Below, in pieces: positions 26,238-35,300 of a stretch of DNA of 41,764 nucleotides; the first letter of the stretch is position 1; every line of letters begins with the position of its first letter. Origin of the DNA: Myxococcaceae bacterium (GTDB lineage Bacteria; Myxococcota_A; UBA9160). Below the pieces are notes generated by a model that did no database searches, was not told where the DNA came from, and saw nothing but the letters and a program-made list of their open reading frames with translations. The DNA is taken from contig CAJPFO010000274.1 of the NCBI GenBank assembly GCA_905339255.1, positions 1-41,764 on the forward strand. Reading direction: 5' to 3'. The position numbers and the translations under genes were made by a program.

Positions 26238-27617
26238 TTGACGCGCCGACCTTCCCGAGCCCGCCGAATGCTTCCGTTTCTGGCGCTCGTGGCGCGGCTG
26301 TGGGTTCCGGTCGAGGTTTCCGCCGAGCCGATCGCCGCCGAGCCGCCCTCCGATGCCCCCGGCGAGCTTTCGCTATCGCGCGCGGTGGCCGAGGCGCTCG
26401 CACAGGCGCCGGCATCCCGGATCGCCCGGCTCGAGGCCGACCGATCGGTCGACGCGGCCGGCCAGGAGCGCAGTGCGTATCTGCCGCAGGCCTCGATCAC
26501 GAGCAACGCCGGCTACAACAGCCGTCAGGACGAGAGCCTCGAAGCCATCGACGGATCGGGGCAGCTGCGCCGCTACGGGCTTTCGAGCCTCGGCTCCGAC
26601 CAAGGCTGGTTCAACGTCTATCTCGACCAGCTCCTGCTCGACGTCGCGACGTGGCATCGAATCGAACGCGCGGAGCTCGAGGCGGAGGCTGCGGCGATCG
26701 CCGAGGAGCAGGAACGCGAGAGCGTCGCCTACGAGGTGGTGCAGCGCTACACGGGAGTCCTGCGCGAGGAGGCTCGCCTCGACCTCGCCCGTGACCACGC
26801 GCGAGAATCCGAAGCGCTCGACCAGCAGGCGGCGCTGCTCCTCGACGCCGGGCGTACGCGCCCTGCCGATCGCGAACAGGTCGCGCTCCGTCTCATCGAG
26901 GCGAGGCTCGACGTCGACCAGCGTCTCGCCGCGGCGGCCTCGGCGCGCGCTGCGCTCGCTCTCGCGCTCGGTCGCGAGATCGGCGCCCTCGGCGAGGGGC
27001 TCGATCGCTCGAGTCTCCCCGATGCGACGCTCCCGGGCGGCGAGGCGCCCGACGTCTCGGCCTCCCCGGAGCTGCGGATCCTCGATCTTCGTCGTCGGGT
27101 CGAGGAGAAGAACGTCGACATCGCGAGGGCGGGGTTCCTGCCGACGGTCGGGGTCCGAGGCGGGTACTCGCATTACGGCGTGAAGCGCTACGACAACTAC
27201 CCCGACGCCCTTCAGGTGGGTGTGAACGTCGACGTTCCGATTTTCCAGGGGCTCCGCAATCTCTACGCCACGGACGGAGCGAGCAAGGCCGTGGAGATCG
27301 CCCGGCTCAAGCAGCGTTCGCGAACCGACGCCAAGCGCGCGCGCGTCCGCGAGCTCGCAGCGAGGCTCTCGGCCGCGTCGGAGAGCGCCGATCTCGCGCG
27401 CCGGCGCGCGGAGGTTTCGCTGGAGAAGCTCCGCCTCGCAGAGCTCAACCTGCGCGCCGAGCGCGGAACGCTCGACGAGGCCCTCGCGGCGCTCGACGAG
27501 AATACGCGAGCCGGCCGCGCCGCCGTCGATGCGGCGCTCGACCGCGTTCTCGTCTTTGCCGACCTCCAGAGGGAGGCCGGAGCGCTGGTGCGCGCGGTGG
27601 CGCCGGCTTCCCCCTGA
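26238..27617 (+). CDS. TolC-family outer-membrane efflux protein
   Basis: 459 residues if started at TTG 26238. I prefer this to ATG 26268 because AGGA lies 11 bases upstream and it supplies the basic n-region (MTRRPSRARR) for the signal sequence MLPFLALVARLW...VSA|EP; with the ATG the signal has no positive start. The mature protein shows the duplicated outer-membrane efflux layout: LSLSRAVAEALAQAPA opening helix, strand regions (SITSNAGYNSRQDES; GVRGGYSHYGVKRYDNY), VGVNVDVPIFQGLRN, and long alanine/glutamate-rich helices in both halves. It forms the trimeric outer-membrane channel of a tripartite pump; the adaptor, ATPase and permease follow in the same operon. A terminator between it and the adaptor is unlikely (24 bp gap). 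Confidence 0.88.
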   Translation: MTRRPSRARRMLPFLALVARLWVPVEVSAEPIAAEPPSDAPGELSLSRAVAEALAQAPASRIARLEADRSVDAAGQERSAYLPQASITSNAGYNSRQDESLEAIDGSGQLRRYGLSSLGSDQGWFNVYLDQLLLDVATWHRIERAELEAEAAAIAEEQERESVAYEVVQRYTGVLREEARLDLARDHARESEALDQQAALLLDAGRTRPADREQVALRLIEARLDVDQRLAAAASARAALALALGREIGALGEGLDRSSLPDATLPGGEAPDVSASPELRILDLRRRVEEKNVDIARAGFLPTVGVRGGYSHYGVKRYDNYPDALQVGVNVDVPIFQGLRNLYATDGASKAVEIARLKQRSRTDAKRARVRELAARLSAASESADLARRRAEVSLEKLRLAELNLRAERGTLDEALAALDENTRAGRAAVDAALDRVLVFADLQREAGALVRAVAPASP

Positions 27618-27641
27618 GCGCGGAGTGTGTACGTTCCCGCC

Positions 27642-28772
27642 ATGCGGCTCGAATCCCGTCGTCGATGGTCCCGCCTCGCGCTCGCGGCGCTCGCTGCGGT
27701 GGCTTGCAGCGGCGAGGGGCCGCCGGCCGTCTCGGTCGCCGAGGCGAGGCCGGCACCGCTTCGCGTGGCGGTGGTGACCAACGGCAAGGTCGAGCCGGTC
27801 GACGAGTCGGAGGTTCGCGCTCGTCTCGACGGCCGCGTCGTCGAGATCCCCGACCCCGGATCGAGCGTGCGGCAGGGAGAGCCCCTCGTCCGGCTCGATG
27901 GGTCGGCGGTGGCTTCCGGGCTCGCGAGCGCGGAGTCCGAGCGGCTCGCGGCGCGCGAGTCGCTTCGCGCGGCGGGAAGCGAGGTCGAGGCCGCGCGTCG
28001 CCGCTTCGAGACCGACCAAGAGCTCTTCAGGCAGGGGGCGATCACGCGCGAGCGCTTCATCGAGAGCGAGATCGCCTTCCGTGACGCGCGAGAACGCGCG
28101 GCGGCGCTCGCCCGCGAGGTGCCGCTCCGCACCGAGGCGCTCGATTTCAGGATCCGCGAGCTCGCCGAGCAGCGCGATGCAGCGCAGACGCCGGCTCCGG
28201 TCACGGGAACGGTGTACCGGACCGACGTGAAAAGGGGCGCGCTGGTGCGAAAGGGCGACCTCCTGCTCGCCATCGCGGATCTCGAACGCCTCCGCGTCCG
28301 AGCGAACATCGATCAGGTGGACCTCGGCCGGGTTCGCCCCGGTGCTCGCGTGGTCGTGACGTCGAACGCCTTTCCGGGGCGCGAGTGGAGCGGCTCGATC
28401 ACCGAGATCGTTCCGAACGTGATCGTGAAGGAGAACCGTGCGGTCTCGGAGGGGCTCGCCGTGCTCGAGCGCCCGCTCGAGGGTCTCGTGCCGGGGATGA
28501 CCGTCGACGTCGAGATCATCGTGGCGGAGTCCCCGAGGACGCTCGTGGTGCCCGCCGACGCCGTGGTGCGTCGCGGTGCGGATTCGGTCGTGTACCTCTT
28601 CGAGGACGGACGCGTTCGCGAGCGAGCCGTCCGGACCGGCCTCTCGAGCGTGACGGCCGTCGAGATCGTCGAGGGCCTTTCCGAGGGCGACGTCGTGGTG
28701 GTGAGCGGCGCGGCCGGGCTCGAGGACGGCGCTCGCGTGGAAGCCCGGAAGCCGGATGCTCGCACCTCGTAG
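27642..28772 (+). CDS. Periplasmic adaptor (MacA/HlyD family), probable lipoprotein
   Basis: 376 residues from ATG 27642; an in-frame GTG at 27627 is the alternative. The N-terminus MRLESRRRWSRLALAALAAVAC has a basic start, a hydrophobic core and a Cys at about residue 22 (lipobox AVAC, weak at -3), so inner-membrane lipid anchoring is likely. Then come the split lipoyl/barrel-sandwich halves (ARLDGRVVEIPDPGSSVRQG and APVTGTVYRTDVKRGALVRKG) around a helical hairpin (about residues 95-170), a beta-barrel part (RVRANIDQVDLGRVRPG) and a membrane-proximal end (VVPADAVVRRGADSVVYLF). It links the permease to the outer-membrane channel. The ATPase gene starts 17 bp inside its 3' end. Confidence 0.9.
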   Translation: MRLESRRRWSRLALAALAAVACSGEGPPAVSVAEARPAPLRVAVVTNGKVEPVDESEVRARLDGRVVEIPDPGSSVRQGEPLVRLDGSAVASGLASAESERLAARESLRAAGSEVEAARRRFETDQELFRQGAITRERFIESEIAFRDARERAAALAREVPLRTEALDFRIRELAEQRDAAQTPAPVTGTVYRTDVKRGALVRKGDLLLAIADLERLRVRANIDQVDLGRVRPGARVVVTSNAFPGREWSGSITEIVPNVIVKENRAVSEGLAVLERPLEGLVPGMTVDVEIIVAESPRTLVVPADAVVRRGADSVVYLFEDGRVRERAVRTGLSSVTAVEIVEGLSEGDVVVVSGAAGLEDGARVEARKPDARTS

Positions 28773-29472
28773 CGAGGTCGCGCCGTCGGCCGCGACCACG
28801 ATCCGGCTCGAGGGGGTGCAGAAGACCTACCGACGCAACGGCGTTCCGGTTGCGGCGCTCCGCGGTCTCGACCTCGAAGTCGGGTCCGGAGAGTTCGTCG
28901 CGATCATGGGGCGCTCGGGGTCGGGCAAGTCGACGCTCCTGCACATCCTCGGGCTGATCGACGCCGAGTACGAGGGCCGCTACGAACTCGACGGCCAGCT
29001 CGTCTCCGGGCAGGTGGCCGACGCGCTCGCTCCGCTCCGGAACCGCATGATCGGTTTCGTCTTCCAGACCTTCCACCTGCTGCCGCAGCTCTCGATCCTC
29101 GACAACGCGGCGCTCCCTGCGCTCTACGCGCGGGACCGGGATGCTTTGCGCTGTCGCGCCGACGCCCGGCGTCGTCTCGAGGAGATGGGGCTCGGTGATC
29201 GCCTCGAGCATCGCCCGAACCAGCTCTCGATCGGGCAGCGCCAGCGTGCCGCGATCGCGCGCGCACTCGTCAACGATCCCCGGCTGCTGCTCGCCGACGA
29301 GCCGACGGGCGCGCTCGACAGCCGCACGGCCCAGGAGATCCTGGGTCTCCTCGCCGAGCTCCACGCCCGGGGCGCGACGATCGTCATGGTGACCCACGAC
29401 CCGGAAGTCGCGGCCGCTGCCGGTCGCGTCGTGCTGATCCGCGATGGCCAGGCCCACGACCGGCGCGCTTAG
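28756..29472 (+). CDS. ABC transporter ATPase (MacB/LolD type)
   Basis: 238 residues. Walker A GRSGSGKST (about residue 52), Q-loop FVFQTFHLLPQLS, signature LSIGQRQRAAIARAL, Walker B LLLADEPTGALD, and the switch His in MVTHDPEVA. The FQ-F-LLP and DEPTGALD phrases are typical of the LolD/MacB/FtsE group, which powers mechanotransmission permeases. The signature has Ile for the first Gly of LSGGQ, a substitution that also occurs in related transporters. Here ATPase and permease are separate genes, unlike the fused MacB of E. coli. It overlaps the adaptor gene by 17 bp and the permease gene by 29 bp, so the three subunits are translationally coupled. Confidence 0.93.
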   Translation: MLAPRSEVAPSAATTIRLEGVQKTYRRNGVPVAALRGLDLEVGSGEFVAIMGRSGSGKSTLLHILGLIDAEYEGRYELDGQLVSGQVADALAPLRNRMIGFVFQTFHLLPQLSILDNAALPALYARDRDALRCRADARRRLEEMGLGDRLEHRPNQLSIGQRQRAAIARALVNDPRLLLADEPTGALDSRTAQEILGLLAELHARGATIVMVTHDPEVAAAAGRVVLIRDGQAHDRRA

Positions 29473-30655
29473 CCTCCTGTTCCGCTTCGCCCTCGAAGGG
29501 CTCGCGGGGCAGCGGGGGCGTTCGCTCTTGACCATGCTCGGAATGGCGATCGGGACGGCGAGCGTGGTGGCCGTCGTCTCGATCGGTCTGCTCGGTCGCG
29601 CCTACGTCGTCGGCCTGATCGAGGGCGTGGGAGCGAATCTCGTCTTCGCCTACGGAACCGGAGACGGGATCAACCCGGAGGAGGTGAGCTTCGAGGACGT
29701 CGAGATCATGCGTGCGCGCGTCCCCGGGGTCGTCGAGATCGCTCCGGTGCTCTCGGGAAGCGACGCCGTGTCGATCGACGGCGAGCCCGAGGCGCTCTCG
29801 GTGCTCGGGGTCACGCCCTCGTATCCACGAGTTCGGAACCTCGTTCTCGTGCACGGGCGCTTCTTCTCGGATCGGGAGGAGAGCGCTTCCGAAAAGGTAT
29901 GCCTGCTCTCCCGCGAACTCTCCGAGCGTCTCTACGGGCGCCGGGCGCCGCCCTCCGATGCGTCGCTCCGGATCTTCGGCGTCCGCTTCCAGGTGATCGG
30001 CGTCTTTCGCGAGGCCGTCGAGAGCGCCGCGGCGGTGCAGAAGAGCGAAGCGGCGGGCCTCACGGCGATCGTTCCGTTCTCCGCTTTCCGCAACCTCTAT
30101 CCCGTCCGTTTCGTCGACGTCGTGTACTTCCAGGCCGACTCGCAGGAGGCGGTCCCGGGAGTCGTCGAGTCGGTCGAGGAGATCCTGCGCACTCGCCATC
30201 GCGCCCTCTCGAGCTTCAAGGTCGAATCGCTCGAGAGCTACCTCGTGCTCGCCCAGCGCATCTCGGACGCGGTGACGCTCGGTCTGATCGCGATTGCGGC
30301 GGTCTCGCTGCTGGTCGGAGGTATCGGCATCATGAACATCATGCTGGTCACCGTGACGGAACGCACTCGCGACATCGGCATCCGACTCGCGCTCGGGGCG
30401 GGGCGAAGCGACATCCTGCTCCAGTTCCTGCTCGAAGCCGGGATGCTGAGTTTGGCGGGCGGGGTGATCGGTGTCGTGATCGGGGCCGGGCTGCCGTGGT
30501 ACCTCGGCGTCCTCTACGGAGTCGAAGTCCCGGTTTCCGCGGTCTCTGCCGCGGTGGCGTTCTCGGTCTCGGTGGCCGTCGGGCTGTTCTTCGGCCTCTA
30601 TCCGGCGCGCAAGGCCGCCGCGATGAACATCGTCGATGCGCTCGGCTACGAGTGA
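29444..30655 (+). CDS. MacB-type ABC permease (FtsX domain)
   Basis: 403 residues. Helix 1 follows RGRSLLTMLGMAIGTASVVAVVSIG (about residues 26-50), then a MacB-type periplasmic core domain (about 60-270), then three C-terminal helices with the FtsX signature LLVGGIGIMNIMLV, TERTRDIGIRLALGAG, and an end FFGLYPARKAAAMNIVDAL. This is the standard MacB topology: it does not carry substrate through the inner membrane but drives periplasmic substrates into the TolC channel. Known substrates of the family include macrolides, peptides, lipoproteins and lipids; nothing here fixes which. Divergence from the CDP-alcohol operon hints at an envelope lipid or small-molecule substrate (inference). Confidence 0.93.
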   Translation: MARPTTGALSLLFRFALEGLAGQRGRSLLTMLGMAIGTASVVAVVSIGLLGRAYVVGLIEGVGANLVFAYGTGDGINPEEVSFEDVEIMRARVPGVVEIAPVLSGSDAVSIDGEPEALSVLGVTPSYPRVRNLVLVHGRFFSDREESASEKVCLLSRELSERLYGRRAPPSDASLRIFGVRFQVIGVFREAVESAAAVQKSEAAGLTAIVPFSAFRNLYPVRFVDVVYFQADSQEAVPGVVESVEEILRTRHRALSSFKVESLESYLVLAQRISDAVTLGLIAIAAVSLLVGGIGIMNIMLVTVTERTRDIGIRLALGAGRSDILLQFLLEAGMLSLAGGVIGVVIGAGLPWYLGVLYGVEVPVSAVSAAVAFSVSVAVGLFFGLYPARKAAAMNIVDALGYE

Positions 30656-30717
30656 GCGGATGGGGCTCCGGCCCGGGCGCGCGGGGTCCGAGCGGGCAAG
30701 CCTTTCCGGGGGCAGCC

Positions 30718-30747
30718 TTGACCGGGAGGAGAGGCCCCCGTTAGGCT
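30718..30747 (+). promoter_or_regulatory. Candidate sigma70-like promoter for the inositol-phosphate synthase unit
   Basis: TTGACC (30718-30723), an 18-base spacer, TAGGCT (30742-30747). The -35 matches 5 of 6 consensus bases; the -10 keeps T1, A2 and T6. It lies 26 bases before the small ORF at 30774 and after the permease stop at 30655. The spacer also contains GGGAGGAGAGG, so an overlap with other signals is possible. Confidence 0.35.
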
Positions 30748-30773
30748 CGCGCGCCGAAGAGGCGGGCATTCGA

Positions 30774-30875
30774 ATGGAGATCTCGCGACGATCGCTCCTC
30801 GGCCAGACGGCTGCGCTTGCGGGGCGGATCGGCGCGCAAGGGCCAGGATGGCCATGGAGGGGGGTCCCGGCATGA
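30774..30875 (+). CDS. 33-residue ORF with Tat-like start, coupled to inositol-phosphate synthase
   Basis: ATG 30774 to TGA 30875. The peptide begins MEISRRSLLGQTAALAG: an S-R-R-x-L-L twin-arginine motif followed by a short hydrophobic run, then turns polar (RIGAQGPGWPWRGVPA) without a usable signal core or AxA site. AGAGG lies 11 bases before its ATG. Its TGA overlaps the ATG of the synthase at 30872 as ATGA. It could be a leader ORF that couples translation, a remnant of a decayed Tat substrate whose signal survives, or chance. No homologue is recognised. Confidence 0.35.
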   Translation: MEISRRSLLGQTAALAGRIGAQGPGWPWRGVPA

Positions 30876-31969
30876 CGCGCCGCGCGGGCGAGAAGATCCG
30901 GATCGCGATTGCGGGGGTGGGCAACTGTGCGAGCTCGCTGCTGCAGGGGATCGAGCACTATGCGCGGCCGGAGAAGCGGGACGGAGTCGGTTTGATGCAC
31001 CTCGAGATGGGGGGGTGGCGCCCCGGAGACGTCGAGGTCGTCGCGGCCTTCGATGTCGACCGGCGCAAGGTCGGGCTTCCGCTCCACGAGGCGGCGTTCG
31101 CAGCCCCGAACTGCACGACGGTGATCTCGGACGGGCTCCGGGAGAGCCCGGTGGTGGTGCAGATGGGGCCGGTGCACGACGGAGTGGCGCCGCACATGGC
31201 GGACTACCCCGAGGAGCAGGCGTTCCGGCTCGCCGACGAGCCGGCGGTCGACGTCGCGAAGGTCTTGCAGGAGAGCGGGGCCGAGATCCTCGTCTCCTAC
31301 CTGCCGGTGGGATCGCAGAAGGCGGTGGTGGCGTACGCCGAGGCGTGCCTCGCGACGGGCGTATCGTTCGTCAACTGCATTCCGGTCTTCATCGTGTCGG
31401 ATCCCGTCTGGGGCGACCGCTTCAGGGCGGCCGGGATTCCGTGCGCGGGAGACGACATCAAGAGCCAGCTCGGAGCGACGATCCTGCACCGCACGCTCGC
31501 GCGACTCTTCGTCGATCGTGGCGTGCGCGTCGATCGGACCTACCAGCTCAACACGGGTGGCAACACGGACTTCCTCAACATGCTCTCGCGCGAGCGGCTC
31601 GCGTCGAAGAAGATCTCGAAGACGGAGGCCGTGACGAGCCAGCTCCCGTACGACGCCGGGGCCTCGAACGTCCACATCGGACCGTCCGATTACGTCCCGT
31701 GGCAGAAGGACAACAAGGTCTGCTTCTTGCGGATCGAGGGCCACGGCTTCGGCGGCGTTCCGATCGAGCTCGAGGCCCGGCTCTCGGTGCAGGACTCACC
31801 GAACTCGGCGGGGATCGTGATCGACGTGATCCGCTACGTCGCGCTCGCGCGCGAGCGGGGTCTCGCAGGACCGCTGCTGCCGATCTCCGCCTACACCATG
31901 AAGCATCCGCCGGTGCAGATGCCGGACCACGAGGCCGCGCGACAGATCGAGGCCTTCCTCGCGCCCTGA
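30872..31969 (+). CDS. ino1: myo-Inositol-1-phosphate synthase (inositol-3-phosphate synthase)
   Basis: NAD-dependent isomerase that turns glucose 6-phosphate into 1D-myo-inositol 3-phosphate (L-myo-inositol 1-phosphate), in the cytoplasm. 365 residues, the length of the short actinobacterial/archaeal forms. Rossmann start IAIAGVGNCASSLLQG; ILVSYLPVGSQKAV; GDDIKSQLGATILHR and NTGGNTDFLNM (core catalytic region, with the family's lysines); HIGPSDYVPWQKDNKVCF; ending DSPNSAGIVIDVIRYV. The start at 30872 is chosen because GGAGGGGGG lies 8-16 bases upstream; ATGs at 30848 and 30854 are in frame but lack that spacing. It supplies inositol phosphate for phosphatidylinositol-type lipids, di-inositol phosphate or aminocyclitols, which makes the CDP-alcohol operon 5 kb upstream a possible client. 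Confidence 0.95.
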   Translation: MTRRAGEKIRIAIAGVGNCASSLLQGIEHYARPEKRDGVGLMHLEMGGWRPGDVEVVAAFDVDRRKVGLPLHEAAFAAPNCTTVISDGLRESPVVVQMGPVHDGVAPHMADYPEEQAFRLADEPAVDVAKVLQESGAEILVSYLPVGSQKAVVAYAEACLATGVSFVNCIPVFIVSDPVWGDRFRAAGIPCAGDDIKSQLGATILHRTLARLFVDRGVRVDRTYQLNTGGNTDFLNMLSRERLASKKISKTEAVTSQLPYDAGASNVHIGPSDYVPWQKDNKVCFLRIEGHGFGGVPIELEARLSVQDSPNSAGIVIDVIRYVALARERGLAGPLLPISAYTMKHPPVQMPDHEAARQIEAFLAP

Positions 31970-31985
31970 GCCTGGACCCGGGGTC

Positions 31986-32168
31986 TCAGAAATCCTGCAT
32001 CGGATCTCCGGAGGGGCAGTCCCCGTCGGTGTTGCCCATGCAAGGCGGCGTCGCCTGCTCGATCGCCGAATCGGCCTGCGACGCCGAGGGCGGCGGGCCG
32101 CCCGCGCCGCTGGCGCAGGCGAGCGCGGCGGGGAGCACGAGCGAGGCGACGAGGCTGGCGATTCTCAC
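31986..32168 (-). CDS. Very small lipoprotein
   Basis: 60 residues from GTG 32168, with GGGAGG at about 8-13 bases upstream. The signal MRIASLVASLVLPAALACASG has a hydrophobic core and a Cys at about residue 18 (AALAC), then a low-complexity linker (GAGGPPPSASQAD) and a short acidic end CMGNTDGDCPSGDPMQDF. The two further cysteines and the D/N-rich DGDC..GDP pattern resemble a calcium-binding or disulfide loop, but no family is recognised. It converges on ino1 across 16 bp and diverges from bamA. The open frame extends upstream only as an antisense shadow of bamA. Confidence 0.65.
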   Translation of the reverse strand: MRIASLVASLVLPAALACASGAGGPPPSASQADSAIEQATPPCMGNTDGDCPSGDPMQDF

Positions 32169-32277
32169 GGGGAAACCTCCCGGTCCTTTCGTGGGGCCTG
32201 CGGTCGAGGCTATCCGCATACGCGCGGCCCTTCCACCCAACCCTTCGTCCCTCCACGAGAAACGCTTGAGAGCACCC

Positions 32278-32307
32278 TTGCCGGGGGGCTTCCCGCACGG
32301 GTATGCT
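32278..32307 (+). promoter_or_regulatory. Candidate promoter of the bamA-lpx operon
   Basis: TTGCCG (32278-32283), 18-base spacer, TATGCT (32302-32307), ending 83 bases before the GTG start of bamA. The -10 keeps T1, A2, T3 and T6. It lies in the 222-bp gap between the small lipoprotein gene and bamA. A sigmaE-type promoter, common for bamA in enterobacteria, was looked for and not recognised. Confidence 0.4.
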
Positions 32308-32390
32308 GCCGCAAGCTTTGGAGGGGGCTTCGGGGGGAGGGCGATCGTTCGCCACCGCCGCGGAGCACATTCCGCCGCGGAGGGCACCGA

Positions 32391-35300
32391 GTGCCGCGAG
32401 ACGCAGAGCAGCCGTCCTTCTCCCGCCCCGCCCTGATCCTTGCGAGCCTCTTCGCGATCCTGTTCGGAACGGCCGCGCCGGTCGCTCGTGCCGAGACTCC
32501 GGTGGCGACACCAAAGCGTGTCGAGGTCGCGGTGCTCCCGTTCCGGGTCAACAGCGCGAAGCCGCTCGATCAGCTCGAGAAGTCGCTGCCCGAGATGCTG
32601 CGAGCGAGGCTCGACGCGACGGGTCGGATCGAGGTGCTCGACCCGGCGAAGGTGCGCGAGCGCGCCGGGGCGAGGATCGCTGCAGATCCCGGTGATCCGG
32701 TCGTCCGCACCGTTTCGTCCGAGCTCGGCGCACGCTTCGGCGTGATCGGAAGCCTGACCGAGCTCGCCGGGCGCTTCAGCCTCGACGCGCGCGTGGTTCC
32801 GGTGCAGCCGGGCGCCGCCGTGCAATCGTTCGTCTTCACCGCCGAGAACGAGGACGAGCTCCGCGAGCGCGTGAACGAGCTCGCCGAGCAGATCGCAGCG
32901 GCCGTCGCGGAGGATTCGCGGCCGAACGTGCTCGAGGTGCGGATCGAAGGCGCTCCGGACCTGCCGAAGGACGCGGCTGCGAAGCTCGGAACCCGGGTCG
33001 GCGCCCCTTACGAGACGGCGATCGCGCAGGCGGACCTCACCGCGCTCAAGGCGCAACCGGGAATCGCCACGGCGAGCGTCGAGACCGAGCGGAAGGCCGA
33101 CGGCGTCGTCGTGGTCTTCCGGGTCGTCCCGACCGCGAGGATCGGAGCTTCGAGCGCACTTTCGTCGGGGGAGCAGATCGCCGAGGTCCGGGTTCGCGGC
33201 AACAAGCGAATCGAGGCCGACGCCGTAAAGGCCCGGGTCTCGTCGAAGCCGGGAGACGTCTACAACCCGCAGCAGGTCGCCGCCGACGTGCGCGAGGTCT
33301 TCGGTCTCGGCTTCTTCCGCAATGTCCGCGTGCTGACGGAGGAGAGCCCGCAGGGCCGGATCCTGACCTTCGAGGTCGAGGAGAACCCGGTCGTCCGCCA
33401 GATCGCGATCGCCGGAAACGACAACCTCGACGGCGACAAGATTCGCGACGCCTTGACGCTCACCACGGGCGCCACGCTCGACTACCCGCTCCTCTACGAG
33501 AACGTCGCGCGAATCGAGAGCCTGTATCGGGCCGAAGGCTACTACCAGGCAAAGGTCTCGCAGCGGATCGAGCCTCTCGCGCAGGGTGCGGTTTCCGTCA
33601 CCTTCGAGGTCGACGAGGGAGACAAGCTCCGCCTCACCGAGGTGCGTTTCGAGGGCAACGAGGCCTTCTCGGACGATGATCTCACGTCGAAGATGAAGAC
33701 GACGCCGTGGCGGTTCTATTCGTACGCCACGCAGTACCTCGACAAGTCCGGCACCTACTCGGAGCCGGTCTTCATGCAGGATCTGCGTGACGTCGAGACG
33801 AAATACCAGGACGCGGGCTACCTGCAGGTCGAGCTTTCCGAGCCCCGCGTCGAGGTCGAGGAGGGCGGCCTCGTCGTGACCGTCGACGTGAAGGAAGGCC
33901 CCCGCTTCAGCGTCGGCAAGATCACGGTCAAGGGCGACGACAACGCCGACGTTGCCGCGCTCCAGGAGACCCTGCTGCTCGAGGAGGGGGCCGTCTTCAA
34001 CCGCTCGTACCTCACGGCCGACGTCGACGGCCTCACGCGCCACTACACCGACCGCGGCTACTACTTCGCGAGCGTGAGCCCGCTCACCGAGGTGAAGCAG
34101 GGGCCGCAGCTCGTCGACGTCGTGTTCGAAGTCCAGCGGGGGCCGCTCTACTTCGTGAAGGAGATCGGGGTCGCCGGGAACACGGCGACGCGCGACTACG
34201 TCGTCCGCCGCGAGGTTCAGCTCGTCGAGGGGCAGCTCTATTCGGCCCGGGCCGTCGATACCAGCAAGCGCCGGCTGAAGAACACCGGCTACTTCGAGGA
34301 CGTGACCTTCGAGCCCAAGCAGACCGACTCTCCGAACCAGCTCGACCTCGACGTGAAGGTCGTCGAGCGGCCCACCGGCTCGCTTTCGTTCGGCGCGGGC
34401 TACTCGACCACCGACAGCTTCATCCTGACGGGAGCGCTCGCGGAGTCGAACCTCTTCGGAAGGGGCTATGCCGCGCAGCTCTCGGCAGACATCGGAGGCC
34501 GGACGGACCGCTTCTATTTCTCGTTCAGCGACCCGTACTTCCTCGATTCGAACTTCAGCCTGGGAACCACGCTCTACTGGCTCGAGCTCGAGTACGAGGA
34601 CTTCAGCGAGCGCCGTCGCGGGATCGACCTGAACCTCGGTCACCCGCTGAACGAGGACAATACGGCGCGCGCCTTCGCATCCTACAGCTTCTCGCAGCGG
34701 GAGGTGCTCGACGACGTCGGAGTGAACGCGGCGTCGGTGATCTTCCGTGAGCTTCTCGGCGACACCCTTTCCTCGAGCATGCTCGGCCTCTCCGCACGAA
34801 TCGAGCGGGTCGACGACCGCATCGCACCGAAGGCCGGCTACCAGGCGGCAGGGTCGATCGAGTACGCCGGCCTCGGAGGTTTCTCGAACTTCCTCCGAGT
34901 CGAGGGGCGCAGCGCATACTACCTGCCGGCGCCGAGTTGGTTCCCGATCCCTTCGACCTTCATGTTCGGGCTTCGCGCGGGCTACGCAGCGCCGTTCAAC
35001 TCGATCGGGGATTTCGATTTCGACGACGTCCTCTCGGGGTCGGCTTGCCAGCCGGGCACTTTCGCCAACGGCAGCTTCCAGACCTGTCCGCTCAATCTCA
35101 TCGACACCGATCTCACGCTGCCGCTCACCGAGCGCTACTTCCTGGGGGGCCTCGGCACCTTCCAGCTCCGCGGCTACCGGGCCCGCTCGGTCGGCCCGCG
35201 CCGCGCGCTGCTCTACGCCGGGGACTTCGGCGCCTATTTCGCTGCGCTCGGATCCTCGCCGAAGGGGGCGTTCGGGGTCGAGGGGCCGTACACACCGGTG

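Noticed and set aside
28756-30655. LolCDE lipoprotein-release system
   Set aside because: The ATPase is LolD-like, but there is a single permease with MacB layout, plus a HlyD-type adaptor and a TolC-type channel, which is the tripartite efflux arrangement.
29384-31744. 786-codon minus-strand frame across the permease and ino1
   Set aside because: Antisense to two strongly supported genes; composition typical of a GC-rich shadow frame.
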